From Paraperibacillus marinus (GTDB lineage Bacteria > Bacillota > Bacilli > Bacillales > DSM-1321): a stretch of DNA of 64,000 bases. The stretch's first letter is position 1, and each line of letters begins with the position of its first letter. The position numbers and the translations under genes were made by a program. Below are positions 15,300 to 23,319 of this stretch, piece by piece. A model generated the notes under the pieces. The model had not been told where the DNA came from. It was given only the letters and a program-made list of their open reading frames with translations, and did no database searches. The stretch spans positions 744,001 through 808,000 of the forward strand of contig NZ_CP143542.1 of the NCBI RefSeq assembly GCF_046237605.1. The letters run 5' to 3'.

Positions 15300-16577
15300 T
15301 CAACCGGCTGCCTTAACTGCCTCCATTTTATCAAATCGATTATACATGATGAAGTATAATCCAGCGCTCGAAAAGGCGAGCAGTGCGAGTATGCCGAAAG
15401 TCCAGCCAAAACCGATCATATCGGTCATCGGGATGGAAAGCGGGGCTACCATCCTGCCAATTGTAAAACGCAGGCTTGCGGCGGCAAAATACTGCCCGCG
15501 CATCTGTTCAGGGGCAAGTTTGGATATAAATCCATTCTGAATGCCTGCGGTCATAAGCTCTGCCAGGGTAAAGAAAGCCATGGCGAGGATAAGTCCCCAA
15601 AGAAGGCCGGTCTGTCCCATGGCAAAGATGGATACTCCATATATGATGGAGGATGCCACAAACACATTCCGCTCCCTGAAGGTGGACATCCAGCGGGAGA
15701 TAACGATGGTGAAGAGGGCAACCAGGAACCCATTCTCGGAAATAAGGAGACCGAAGGCTTTTTCTCCTTCAAGGCTGAATGACCAGGTTCTGAGGGAGAA
15801 TAGGGTTTGTTCTTCTATTACTTCCTTTGTATACACAGGGATGAGCAGGTCGAGCTGCATAAAAGTCTGGGCTGCCAGCACTCCTGCCACTATAAATAAT
15901 AGGAACGTTCTATCTTTTACAATAATCCCATATTCATAGATTTGATTTTTTAAGAAAGAAAGCCAGTTCGAGTTTTTCCCGGCAATCGCCGTGTTCTGGA
16001 GGGACGGGGCTGTTTCATCAATATATTTGGACAGCACAGCACCGAGAAGGATGCAGAGCAATCCTGAAGCCAGCAGCAATTCAAAGCGGTAATCTGCATA
16101 AAAAATGCCCCCGAGTATAGGGCCGATGACCACTGCAATATTAATGGAGGTGTAAAAGACGGCGAAGACATCATTCCTGTGTTTTTCTTCCACCACATCC
16201 GCGACCATTGCCTGGCTGGCAGGCCAGTAAAAAGAGCCGAATATACTGACAACTGTAAAGCAGATGAAGCCCACCAGGGGTGATTCGTACCATGGTGAAT
16301 TGGCGAAGGCGAATAAAACAAAAAAGACACCCTGCCCGACAGCAGAGATGACCATCATCCTTTTCCGGCCGAACCGGTCAGCGCAGTATCCTCCCATCAG
16401 GTTGGCAGCAACTGCAAACACCTGCGATAAAATAAGGAGCATTCCAGCCATGTTTTTACCAAAGGAATCGGTAAAGTAAATGGCAAGGAAGGGAAAGAAC
16501 ATCCAAAATGTAATATTGACCAGTGCTTCCGCCCCCAGGCGGATTTTTAGGTTTTTGTTCCAATCTCGAAGCCGCAT
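15300..16577 (-). CDS. MFS multidrug-type exporter
   Basis: The 425-residue protein has 12 predicted transmembrane helices and the MFS motif A as GGYCADRFGRKRMM between helices 2 and 3. Helix 4 contains SIFGSFYWPASQAMVADVVEEKHR, typical of Bacillus drug:H+ antiporter family 1 exporters. A soluble insertion in the middle (LSKYIDETAPSLQ) separates the halves. ATG 16577 (MRLRDWNKNLKIRL) fits homologues; an ATG 15 bases upstream with AAAGGAA before it is also possible. It is divergent from rocB, with a copy of the dispersed element in between. Substrate unknown. Confidence 0.88.
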   Translation of the reverse strand: MRLRDWNKNLKIRLGAEALVNITFWMFFPFLAIYFTDSFGKNMAGMLLILSQVFAVAANLMGGYCADRFGRKRMMVISAVGQGVFFVLFAFANSPWYESPLVGFICFTVVSIFGSFYWPASQAMVADVVEEKHRNDVFAVFYTSINIAVVIGPILGGIFYADYRFELLLASGLLCILLGAVLSKYIDETAPSLQNTAIAGKNSNWLSFLKNQIYEYGIIVKDRTFLLFIVAGVLAAQTFMQLDLLIPVYTKEVIEEQTLFSLRTWSFSLEGEKAFGLLISENGFLVALFTIVISRWMSTFRERNVFVASSIIYGVSIFAMGQTGLLWGLILAMAFFTLAELMTAGIQNGFISKLAPEQMRGQYFAAASLRFTIGRMVAPLSIPMTDMIGFGWTFGILALLAFSSAGLYFIMYNRFDKMEAVKAAG

Positions 16578-16744
16578 GCAATAAATCTCCATTTCTGTAA
16601 ATTCCTTTTAATCTTACCTTTTCTGGAGGGAATCTGACAACAGTGTTTACAAGAAAAGAATAAAGTTTCACAATAAGACATATTTCCCAGACAATATTTT
16701 TAAACACCCTTAAAAAGGAAGTCATAAATATTGATTTTTCCACT

Positions 16745-16910
16745 CGCAACTCATATATGGAAAGAAATCTGGTCAAGTAGCAGGAACAAACACTATGAGG
16801 CGGTGGAGCGGAGGAAGGCACATCAGGAAGGCCAGCAAGATACATAATGTTAAACCCTAGCTGCAGGAAGCCCCTCATGATCCATGCAGCCCCGCCCCTT
16901 TTCCAAAAAA
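16745..16910 (-). repeat. Dispersed element of about 165 bp, copy C
   Basis: Read on the minus strand: GGAAAAGGGGCGGGGCTGCA, GGCTTCCTGCAGCTAGGGTT, CTTCCTGATGTGCCTTCCTC, CGCTCCACCGCCTCATAGTG, ending in TTGCGAGTGGAAAA. It is the copy most similar to copy A. It lies between the divergent MFS and rocB genes. Confidence 0.85.
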
Positions 16911-17013
16911 AAGTTGTAAAAAATGATTGAAAATTCAAACAGGATGCACGAAAATAAAAGTAAGAATAATATAAATATAAATGGAGTTAATATTTGGGAG
17001 GGGGGCGCAAGTA

Positions 17014-18696
17014 ATGCGGAATATTCATACACACTGGAACACGGAAGAGGGTATCCTGCATCTGATCAAGAGGCTGGTTGAGACCCCGAGCATTTCCGGT
17101 TCAGCCCAGGAAAATGATATGGCAGACCTGATTGTCGAAATAACAAAAGAAATACCCTATTTCCAAAAGCATGGAGAATTGGTATACAAGCAGGCCATTC
17201 AAAATGACTCGCTGAATAGGCATTCTGTTGCCTCTTTATATAGAGGAAACCGGAAATCGAGGAAAACGGTGATTCTGCTCAGCCACTACGATGTGGTAGG
17301 GGTAGAGGATTATGGATACATGAAACCGTATGCCTTCAATCCGGACGAGTATACGGCACTTCTGCATGCAGAGCCGCTTCCTGAGGATGTTAAAGAAGAT
17401 CTGGAATCAGGGGATTGGTTATTTGGGAGAGGCATCATGGACATGAAGGGTGGACTTGCACTTCAGCTGGCCCTCCTATCCGAGATTGCCGGCGATGAAG
17501 AGTTTGAAGGAAATATCCTGCTCCTTGCTACTCCGGATGAGGAAAGGAATTCGGAAGGGATGTTCGAGGGAATCCGGCTCCTGAGCCGGCTTAAGGAGGA
17601 ATACGGCCTGGAGTACGAGGTCTGCATCTGCAGTGAACCGAGCTTTGCCGGCTATCCGGGTGACAGGACTAAATATATCTATCTTGGTTCTGTAGGGAAG
17701 CTGCTTCCGCTCATCTACTGCAATGGCAGGGAAACGCATGTAGGGGAGCCGCTCGAAGGCGTCAATGCATCATGGATGGCCGCTTCAATGACGAATAAGC
17801 TGGAACTCTCCAGCTGCTTCAGGGATCAGGTGGGGGAGGAGCGGAATCCAAGGCCAACCTGCCTGAAGCTCGCGGATCTGAAGGGTGTTTATAATGTCCA
17901 GACACCGACGGATGCCTATCTTTTATATAATATCCTCACATTACAGCAAAATCCGCAGGATGTGCTGGAAAAACTGATCGGCCTTGCAAATGAAAGTGCA
18001 GACGAAATTTTTGGAAGGACGGTTCAGGCATATCTGGAGGATGGCCTGGAGATAACGGGTGAAACGGTGGCACATTTAAAGCCAAAGGTCTACACGTACT
18101 CTGAGCTTTATGCCCTTGGCAGTGAGAGGCATGGCGGCGAGTTTACAGGGGCTATGGAGAAGCTGGTCAATAAGCAGACTTCTGAAGAACTGGATTACCG
18201 GCAGCTATCGGTTGAGATTGCCAGGGGAATCAGCAGCTTCTTTCAGGATCTGGCCCCTTTTTACCTGGTTATGTTCGCTCCTCCCTATTATCCGCATGTA
18301 CACTTGGACAGGGAGCGGCCTGAGGAGGAAAAGCTTTATAAAATGGCTGAGGAGATCAGGAGTTACGCCAAATATACATTCGGCGAGGAAATACAGTTGA
18401 AGACGTTCTTTGAAGGATTATCGGATGTGAGCTACTGCAGGCTGCTTGATGCGGAGGAAGTCATTCCTTCCCTTGAAAAGGAAATGCCGCTTTATGGAAA
18501 AGGCTATAATCTTCCGCTGGATCTGATTCAGGACCTGAATATCCCCACCATCAATATAGGGCCGTATGGCAAGGATGCCCATAAACGGACGGAACGGCTG
18601 GAGCTTCCGTTTTCATTAACAGCTGCCCCGGCGCTTCTGAAATATGCCGTGCTTTCCGTGCTGAAGGGAGGCGTCCTTCATGGAGAGCAGGCTTGA
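17014..18696 (+). CDS. rocB: RocB-like M20 family peptidase
   Basis: The 560-residue product is a member of the M20/M28-type metallopeptidase group to which B. subtilis RocB, from an arginine utilisation operon, belongs. Metal-binding motifs are visible as LLSHYDVVG, GRGIMDMKGGLALQL and TPDEERNSEGM, followed by the dimerisation domain and a C-terminal catalytic half with the SDVSYCRLLD region and IGPYGKDAHKRTERL near the end. Size is near that of RocB. The ATG at 17014 has GGGAGGGGGGCGCAAGTA upstream. Unlike in B. subtilis there are no roc genes next to it; it overlaps an XRE-cupin regulator by 17 bases instead. The reaction remains unproven in the family. Confidence 0.85.
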   Translation: MRNIHTHWNTEEGILHLIKRLVETPSISGSAQENDMADLIVEITKEIPYFQKHGELVYKQAIQNDSLNRHSVASLYRGNRKSRKTVILLSHYDVVGVEDYGYMKPYAFNPDEYTALLHAEPLPEDVKEDLESGDWLFGRGIMDMKGGLALQLALLSEIAGDEEFEGNILLLATPDEERNSEGMFEGIRLLSRLKEEYGLEYEVCICSEPSFAGYPGDRTKYIYLGSVGKLLPLIYCNGRETHVGEPLEGVNASWMAASMTNKLELSSCFRDQVGEERNPRPTCLKLADLKGVYNVQTPTDAYLLYNILTLQQNPQDVLEKLIGLANESADEIFGRTVQAYLEDGLEITGETVAHLKPKVYTYSELYALGSERHGGEFTGAMEKLVNKQTSEELDYRQLSVEIARGISSFFQDLAPFYLVMFAPPYYPHVHLDRERPEEEKLYKMAEEIRSYAKYTFGEEIQLKTFFEGLSDVSYCRLLDAEEVIPSLEKEMPLYGKGYNLPLDLIQDLNIPTINIGPYGKDAHKRTERLELPFSLTAAPALLKYAVLSVLKGGVLHGEQA

Positions 18697-19255
18697 AAAG
18701 CCCGCGGAGCTTCCCAAGGAGCTGATCGGACGCAGGATTCATCATTATAGGAAGCAAAAGGGATATACGGCAGGAAAGCTTGCTGATCTGACAGGGGTCA
18801 GCCAGAGCATGATTTCGCAGATTGAGAGGGGAATGGCGGCCCCTTCCCTTGATACGCTCTGGAAGCTCAGCTTTTTTTTAGGGGTGGATGTGTTTTCCTT
18901 CTTTGAAGAGCAGGAACCTGATCCTGTGAAAATCATCCGGAGAAATGAACATAAAAAAATGGAAATGTCCCGTCCCCATGTCTGGTATGAAATGCTTGCT
19001 CCCAATACCGGACGGAAATATAAATTCTTTAAGATGATCCTCGATGAAGCCCAGGAAGAGGATCAGCCTCTGATGCTCCATTCAGGAGAAGAAAGCGGCT
19101 ATATCCTGGAAGGAATGATGGAGGTCACCGTCGGGGATGAAGTGTATGTGCTTTCGGAAGGAGACAGCATCACCTTCGACAGCAGCATTCCCCACAGCTT
19201 CCGGAATATCGGGAGCGGCAGGGCAGCAGGAATCTGGGTGATGTCGCAGGAATAG
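18680..19255 (+). CDS. XRE-cupin transcriptional regulator
   Basis: The 191-residue protein joins an N-terminal XRE helix-turn-helix (residues about 15-70; GRRIHHYRKQKGYTAGKLAD then SQSMISQIERGMAAPSLDTL) to a C-terminal cupin_2 domain (HSGEESGYILEGMMEVTVGD, SITFDSSIPHSFRNIG). Such regulators sense a small molecule through the cupin and often control amino-acid or polyamine catabolism. It overlaps the end of rocB by 17 bases, so the two are co-translated and the regulator probably governs arginine- or peptide-derived metabolism through rocB. Ligand and operator are unknown. Confidence 0.9.
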   Translation: MESRLEKPAELPKELIGRRIHHYRKQKGYTAGKLADLTGVSQSMISQIERGMAAPSLDTLWKLSFFLGVDVFSFFEEQEPDPVKIIRRNEHKKMEMSRPHVWYEMLAPNTGRKYKFFKMILDEAQEEDQPLMLHSGEESGYILEGMMEVTVGDEVYVLSEGDSITFDSSIPHSFRNIGSGRAAGIWVMSQE

Positions 19256-19405
19256 AGTTTATCCAGAGAGAAAGGGCAGACATACCCTTTTTTTATATCA
19301 AAGCGGAGGTTAATGTGCCAAGCAGAAAGAATAAAATGATACTGCCCAGTGCTATTCGCAGGGATATCAGGAGTTTAAGGATTGCTCTATACAATAGGAG
19401 GGATT

Positions 19406-19474
19406 ATGGACATTCTCATCTCGGCCGTCATTGCCAAGGGATTTTACCTGATTGACCTCATAAAAAAAGAGTGA
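19406..19474 (+). CDS. Very small amphipathic peptide
   Basis: A 22-codon ORF (MDILISAVIAKGFYL followed by IDLIKKE) begins at ATG 19406 with ATAGGAGGGA 4-5 bases upstream and ends just before a terminator at 19476. Hydrophobic residues recur at helical spacing with Lys at the end, giving a short amphipathic or membrane helix similar in character to small toxins or phenol-soluble modulins. There is no family match I can name. The ribosome site and the terminator support a real gene; function is open. Confidence 0.5.
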   Translation: MDILISAVIAKGFYLIDLIKKE

Positions 19475-19475
19475 G

Positions 19476-19508
19476 CAGAGCCTGCTTAAGGGCTCTGTTC
19501 GTTTTTTT
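19476..19508 (+). terminator. Terminator after the 22-residue peptide
   Basis: CAGAGCC and GGCTCTG with loop TGCTTAAG, then GTTCGTTTTTTT. Confidence 0.85.
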
Positions 19509-19574
19509 CCGGGCCGGCATCCTCTCAATCCTACGGATACGGGAAATTTTTCAGGAAAAATATTGAAAACCAGA

Positions 19575-19643
19575 TTGACATCTAAGTGTACTACTTGTAT
19601 AGTACATATATAAAGTGTATGACTTACATAATACATACACTAT
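19575..19643 (+). promoter_or_regulatory. Promoter with palindromic operators, ABC exporter operon
   Basis: TTGACA at 19575-19580 and TATAGT at 19598-19603 are separated by 17 bases. The palindrome GTACTACTTGTATAGTAC (19588-19605, six-base arms) overlaps spacer and -10. A second dyad, AGTGTATG and CATACACT, spans 19614-19642. The AGTGTA/TACACT arms recall operators of the YtrA-type GntR repressors. No such repressor gene is adjacent. Confidence 0.7.
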
Positions 19644-19660
19644 GAAGGAGAAGAAACAGT

Positions 19661-20353
19661 ATGATCCAAATATTTAATTTAAGCCATGAATTCCGGGTTG
19701 GCAAAAAAGGCAGAGAAACCAGGATTGAGGTTCTGAAGGATGTTTCGCTTACCGTGGAGAAAGGAGAAATCCTCACTATTGCCGGCCGGAGCGGCTCGGG
19801 GAAATCGACCCTGCTGAATCTGATCAGCGGATTTATCAAGCCGCGCACAGGAGATATTTTCATTAATGGAACAAATGTCGGAGTCATGACAGAAGCGGAA
19901 TCAGCAGCTTTCAGGATAAGGAATATCGGGGTGATCTTTCAAAACTTTCAGCTGATACCAGGTATGACTGCTTATGAAAATGTTGAGCTTCCGCTGATTT
20001 TAAAAGGAGTCTCTGAAGCAGAAAGGAAGGTTAAGGCGTTAAACATGCTTTCAAGGATGGGGCTCACTGATTTCAGGGAGCATTATCCGAGTGAATTGTC
20101 AGGGGGGCAGCAGCAAAGAGTCAGCATAGCAAGGGCACTGGTTGTGAATCCGCCGCTCATTCTTGCAGATGAACCGACCGGAAGCCTGGACAGTGAAACA
20201 GAGGACGAATTGCTTGGTATCATCAGGGAATTGAACGAAGAGCTGGGAATCACCTTTGTGATTATCACACATGATGAAAAAGTCGCGAATATCGGTGACA
20301 GAATCATAATGCTTAAGGACGGCATGCTGTCCGGGGAAGAGGTTTTTGTATGA
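19661..20353 (+). CDS. ABC transporter ATP-binding protein, MacB/LolD type
   Basis: The 230-residue ATPase has Walker A AGRSGSGKSTLLN, Q-loop FQNFQLIPGMTAYENVELPL (the LolD/MacB-type sequence), signature LSGGQQQRVSIARAL and Walker B LILADEPTGSLD, then the H-loop ITHD. It powers an FtsX-like permease encoded by the next gene, which it overlaps by 4 bases. GAAGGAGAAG precedes ATG 19661. This class moves peptides, lipids or lipoproteins, or transmits mechanical signals, rather than importing nutrients. Expression is probably set by the palindromic operator upstream. Confidence 0.93.
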   Translation: MIQIFNLSHEFRVGKKGRETRIEVLKDVSLTVEKGEILTIAGRSGSGKSTLLNLISGFIKPRTGDIFINGTNVGVMTEAESAAFRIRNIGVIFQNFQLIPGMTAYENVELPLILKGVSEAERKVKALNMLSRMGLTDFREHYPSELSGGQQQRVSIARALVVNPPLILADEPTGSLDSETEDELLGIIRELNEELGITFVIITHDEKVANIGDRIIMLKDGMLSGEEVFV

Positions 20354-21690
20354 GAATGAAGGATCAGCTGCGTTTCGTCAGGCAGAATATGAAGAAAAAT
20401 AAGACCAGGGTATATATGACAATCCTGGCGACCGCAATGGGCTGTGCCTTCCTGATTGTGCTCACATCCGTCGGTTTCGGTATCCACAAATCCATTGTCA
20501 AGGACATGACAGAACAGCGGGTTGTAACAGAGATAGAGGTGCAGAGCAAGGAGTCTTCAGAAGGGGAGTTTGCAGGGCTTACGGATAAGGATATCACCGT
20601 TTTTGAGAAGCTGGAGGATGTGAAGGCCGTGACAAGAAGACAGGCCTTGCAGCAGGGGCTGTTCAAGGCAGGGGAATATGAAATCACACCCCAGACATAT
20701 GTTGCCCATATCCCGTCAGAAATCAAAGCAGGATTTGAACTGTCAAAAGGAAGTCTTCCGAAGGCTGACAATGAGATAATTGTAGGCTATGACTTTGGAA
20801 AACAAATGGCTCCGGGAGATGTGAAATCAGAAGAGCTGTATGACAAAAACGGGATTAAAGCTGAATATCAATTCAAGGGAAATCTGGCGGGCAGGAAGAT
20901 AGATCTGATTGTTTCCCAGTGGAAGGATGGCAGGGAGGTTAAAAAGACGTTCCCGCTTGTGATAGCCGGGGTAGCTGAAAAACCGGCCAAGAAGTGGATG
21001 ACCGATTCAAAAGTGATGATTTCAGAAGTTATGCTTCGAAAAATCGAAGCCTTTACAGGAACACCAAAAGGCATAAAGAGAGAGCCGGATGAAAAGGAAG
21101 TTCCCTTATCAAGGGAAATCAGTCCATATGATGAAGTTCGGATATACGCCAAAAACCTTGAAGCGGTTGAAGGGATCAACGATCACTTGAAAAAGGAGAA
21201 TTACCTGACGTATTCAGTTGTAGATGAAATGAAGCAGATTAATATGGTTTTCCTGATTGTCAAGGCCGGTCTCATCATTATCGGGACAATCGCCATCCTG
21301 ATTGCTTCCATTGGGATTTATAACACCATGACCATGGCCGTTACAGAGCGTGCAGTCGATATCGGCATCATGAAGGCCATTGGGGCAAGTCCAAAAACGA
21401 TAAAAAGCATCTTCCTGCTCGAAAGCAGTTATATAGGCATATGGGGTGCATTGATCGGGACGGCTGCTGCCTTTTTGGTCAGCCTGGCTGTAAACGCCGG
21501 CATTCCTCTCATCATCAGGCAATTTTTTAATGAGGAACCTCCGGAAGGGCTCATGTTCAGCTACATACCGCTGTCGCTTCCGCTCATCTGCATAATTATA
21601 TGCTGTGCAGTAACGGTCATATCCGGTCACCGGCCGGCTAAAAGAGCAACGAATGTGGATGTGCTGAGTGCGCTGAGGCGGGAAATCTAA
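20350..21690 (+). CDS. FtsX-like permease, MacB type
   Basis: The 446-residue partner of the preceding ATPase has the MacB topology: one N-terminal helix (residues 22-45), a large extracytoplasmic domain (about 50-300; MacB_PCD type), and three C-terminal helices beginning at VKAGLIIIGTIAILIASIGIYNTM. The FtsX signature appears as ERAVDIGIMKAIGASPKTI. The pair would form a dimeric mechanotransmission ABC transporter. The external domain has a VTEIEVQSKESSEGEF stretch and no lipobox. The likely cargo is an antimicrobial peptide or exported peptide, but this is inference. Confidence 0.9.
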   Translation: MRMKDQLRFVRQNMKKNKTRVYMTILATAMGCAFLIVLTSVGFGIHKSIVKDMTEQRVVTEIEVQSKESSEGEFAGLTDKDITVFEKLEDVKAVTRRQALQQGLFKAGEYEITPQTYVAHIPSEIKAGFELSKGSLPKADNEIIVGYDFGKQMAPGDVKSEELYDKNGIKAEYQFKGNLAGRKIDLIVSQWKDGREVKKTFPLVIAGVAEKPAKKWMTDSKVMISEVMLRKIEAFTGTPKGIKREPDEKEVPLSREISPYDEVRIYAKNLEAVEGINDHLKKENYLTYSVVDEMKQINMVFLIVKAGLIIIGTIAILIASIGIYNTMTMAVTERAVDIGIMKAIGASPKTIKSIFLLESSYIGIWGALIGTAAAFLVSLAVNAGIPLIIRQFFNEEPPEGLMFSYIPLSLPLICIIICCAVTVISGHRPAKRATNVDVLSALRREI

Positions 21691-21699
21691 TGACAATAT

Positions 21700-21724
21700 A
21701 AAAAGGGGAGGCTGACCCTCCCCG
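21700..21724 (-). terminator. Hairpin between ABC exporter and a small gene
   Basis: GGGGAGG and CCCTCCCC with a short loop. On the minus strand it is followed by TTTTTATATTG, so it best fits the small gene at 21743-21901, but it may also end the ABC operon. Confidence 0.7.
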
Positions 21725-21742
21725 AATGATTTACGACAATTA

Positions 21743-21901
21743 TTATCTGTCTAAATTTACCCGATTTTTAACTGCCTCCAGGGAGACGATTTTGGAAACG
21801 TCCGGATCCACGGAATGATCCTTCGCCTCTGCCTGGGCATGCTCGGGAAAATTGCCCGGGTGTCCTTTTCTTTTATGATTCAATGATTTGCCTCTTGCCA
21901 C
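21743..21901 (-). CDS. Small hypothetical protein, 52 residues
   Basis: The frame begins at GTG 21901 with an excellent ribosome site (AAAGGAGGAGG, 8 bases upstream) and ends with a terminator. The product starts VARGKSLNHKRKGHPGNFPE, is rich in His, Lys and Asp, and ends VKNRVNLDR, without membrane segments. Size and composition (small, basic start, hydrophilic) resemble minor small spore proteins of Bacillus, but I cannot place it in a family. The longer upstream frame has no ribosome site. Confidence 0.6.
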   Translation of the reverse strand: MARGKSLNHKRKGHPGNFPEHAQAEAKDHSVDPDVSKIVSLEAVKNRVNLDR

Positions 21902-21987
21902 TGTCTGTTCCTCCTCCTTTTTATGGACTATCCAAAGTTTGCTCAGGAATTCGTGCATCTACAAGCGGGAATATGTGGACGGGTACA

Positions 21988-22016
21988 CAAAAAAACAGAC
22001 GGGCGGGCCGTCTGCC
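21988..22016 (-). terminator. Terminator of the NlpC/P60 gene
   Basis: CAGACGG and CCGTCTG with a GCGGG loop; on the minus strand a run of seven T follows. Confidence 0.8.
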
Positions 22017-22018
22017 GG

Positions 22019-22468
22019 TTATAAATATCTCTTCGCGCCCAAATATTTGGGCTGCCAGTATACATTATTCATGGAGTCGATTTTTACGCCGCTTGAGGAA
22101 GCGTGGATGAATTGATTTGAACCTACATAAATGCCTACATGTGAGGCACCTCTTTTATATGTACTGAAAAATACGAGGTCTCCCTTTTTCAAGGCTGCCT
22201 TTTTGACTGACTTGCCGTTTGAATACATGGCAGAAGCTGTGCGTGCAAGTTCTTTCTTTACACTTTTCTTAAACGTATAGCCGACAAAGCCGGAACAGTC
22301 GAACCCTTTCGGAGTTGTACCGCCGTATTTATATTTTGTTCCTATGTATTTCTTTCCTGTATTAATAACTGTATCAGCTGAGCTGGCTGCCTGTGCATCC
22401 GGCGCTGGCGTCCAAATGGCTATAAGGATGCTGAGGATCAGCAGGGGCAATATAACGGCTTTCTTCAC
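22019..22468 (-). CDS. Secreted NlpC/P60 cell-wall endopeptidase
   Basis: The 149-residue protein has a signal peptide (MKKAVILPLLILSILIAIWT, cleaved near AQA) and a single NlpC/P60 (C40) domain. The catalytic triad is visible: Cys in GFDCSGFVGYTF, His in GASHVGIYVG, and a third polar residue (His in NQFIHASSSGVKI). The family cuts the D-gamma-glutamyl to diamino-acid bond in peptidoglycan stem peptides. There are no LysM or SH3 wall-binding domains, so it is a minimal enzyme of the YwtD/CwlS catalytic type. Start ATG 22468 follows CGGAGGTTTTGAAG. Confidence 0.9.
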   Translation of the reverse strand: MKKAVILPLLILSILIAIWTPAPDAQAASSADTVINTGKKYIGTKYKYGGTTPKGFDCSGFVGYTFKKSVKKELARTASAMYSNGKSVKKAALKKGDLVFFSTYKRGASHVGIYVGSNQFIHASSSGVKIDSMNNVYWQPKYLGAKRYL

Positions 22469-22802
22469 TTCAAAACCTCCGGCTCATGGAAATTATTTGT
22501 TGAGTTTTCCTAACTACATATAATATAACAGAAAGTTTTCAGAAAATTGGTTACAGTAAAATGTAAGTTTTGTTACAATAATATTACAAAAGGTGACAAT
22601 ATACTTATCGGATTCCCCTTGTTTTGCAGTAAAAAGGAATATCTTTGACCAAAAACAGACGAAATTTAGCGAAAAGGTGCAGCTTGTAATTCGTGAAGTT
22701 TTCCCAAATCGTTGGGGGTTTAAAAGAAATTAAAAGCGGGTATTTATAACCGTTTTAATGTACTATCGATAACATTTGTCATCTGTAAAGGAGACGAAAA
22801 GA
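22469..22802. other. Divergent intergenic region
   Basis: About 330 bases between the NlpC/P60 gene and the DUF1992 gene. It is AT-rich and carries the two divergent promoters, but I find no riboswitch-like structure and no ORF with a ribosome site. Confidence 0.4.
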
Positions 22803-23183
22803 ATGGATATCGCACATCTGATCGCAGAGGATAAAATAAAAAGGTCGATTGATGAAGGAGAGTTCAGGAACCTTCCAGGGTACGGCCAGCCACTGATCCT
22901 GAAGGATGACTCAGCTATCCCGGAGAGCCTGCGGATGGCCTATAAGATGATGGAAAATGCCGGCATGCTGCAGCAGCAGGAAGACCGGCTGAGAAAAGAG
23001 CTCCTCGGACTTGAGGATTTATTATCTGCCTGTGAGGATGAAGGGGAGAGGGAAGGGCTGCAGCGGCAGCTGAATGAAAAGCTTCTGCAATTCGGGAAGG
23101 CTGTGCAAAAGCGCGGCACCGGTGCCTCTAGGGGATTCAAGCAATACTCAAATAAGGTGTATGATAAATTGTCAGGAAAATGA
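22803..23183 (+). CDS. DUF1992 (DnaJ homologue subfamily C28-like) protein
   Basis: The 126-residue protein starts MDIAHLIAEDKIKRSIDEGE and continues FRNLPGYGQPLILKDDS, the conserved core of DUF1992. The N-terminal half is the domain; the C-terminal half is a predicted coiled coil (QQQEDRLRKELLGLEDLL...). ATG 22803 has GTAAAGGAGACG upstream; an in-frame ATG 27 bases earlier lacks one. The family is annotated as DnaJ-related but has no J domain. Function unknown; cytoplasmic. Confidence 0.85.
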   Translation: MDIAHLIAEDKIKRSIDEGEFRNLPGYGQPLILKDDSAIPESLRMAYKMMENAGMLQQQEDRLRKELLGLEDLLSACEDEGEREGLQRQLNEKLLQFGKAVQKRGTGASRGFKQYSNKVYDKLSGK

Positions 23184-23217
23184 CGGCTGCTCTCAGGACG
23201 AGGGCAGTTTTTTTTTT
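23184..23217 (+). terminator. Terminator after the DUF1992 gene
   Basis: CTGCTCT and AGGGCAG arms (one mismatch) with a CAGGACG loop, followed by nine T. Confidence 0.75.
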
Positions 23218-23248
23218 GTGCTCTATTTATAAAAATTATGAAAAGCCC

Positions 23249-23275
23249 TTACGAATTTCAGGTTTTATCCGATAT
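23249..23275 (+). promoter_or_regulatory. Sigma-D type flagellar promoter of motAB
   Basis: TCCGATAT at 23268-23275 matches seven of eight bases of the sigma-D -10 element GCCGATAT. The -35 region (TTAC/TTAA-like, near 23249) is weaker than TAAA. B. subtilis motAB is transcribed by sigma-D, which supports the call. Confidence 0.65.
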
Positions 23276-23319
23276 AAAAGTATGAATCAAATTCGACTTA
23301 TTAAAGACAGGTGGAACGT

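Noticed and set aside
15086..15409. 107-codon minus-strand ORF next to the MFS gene
   Set aside because: Overlaps the MFS gene end and crosses its terminator; no ribosome site.
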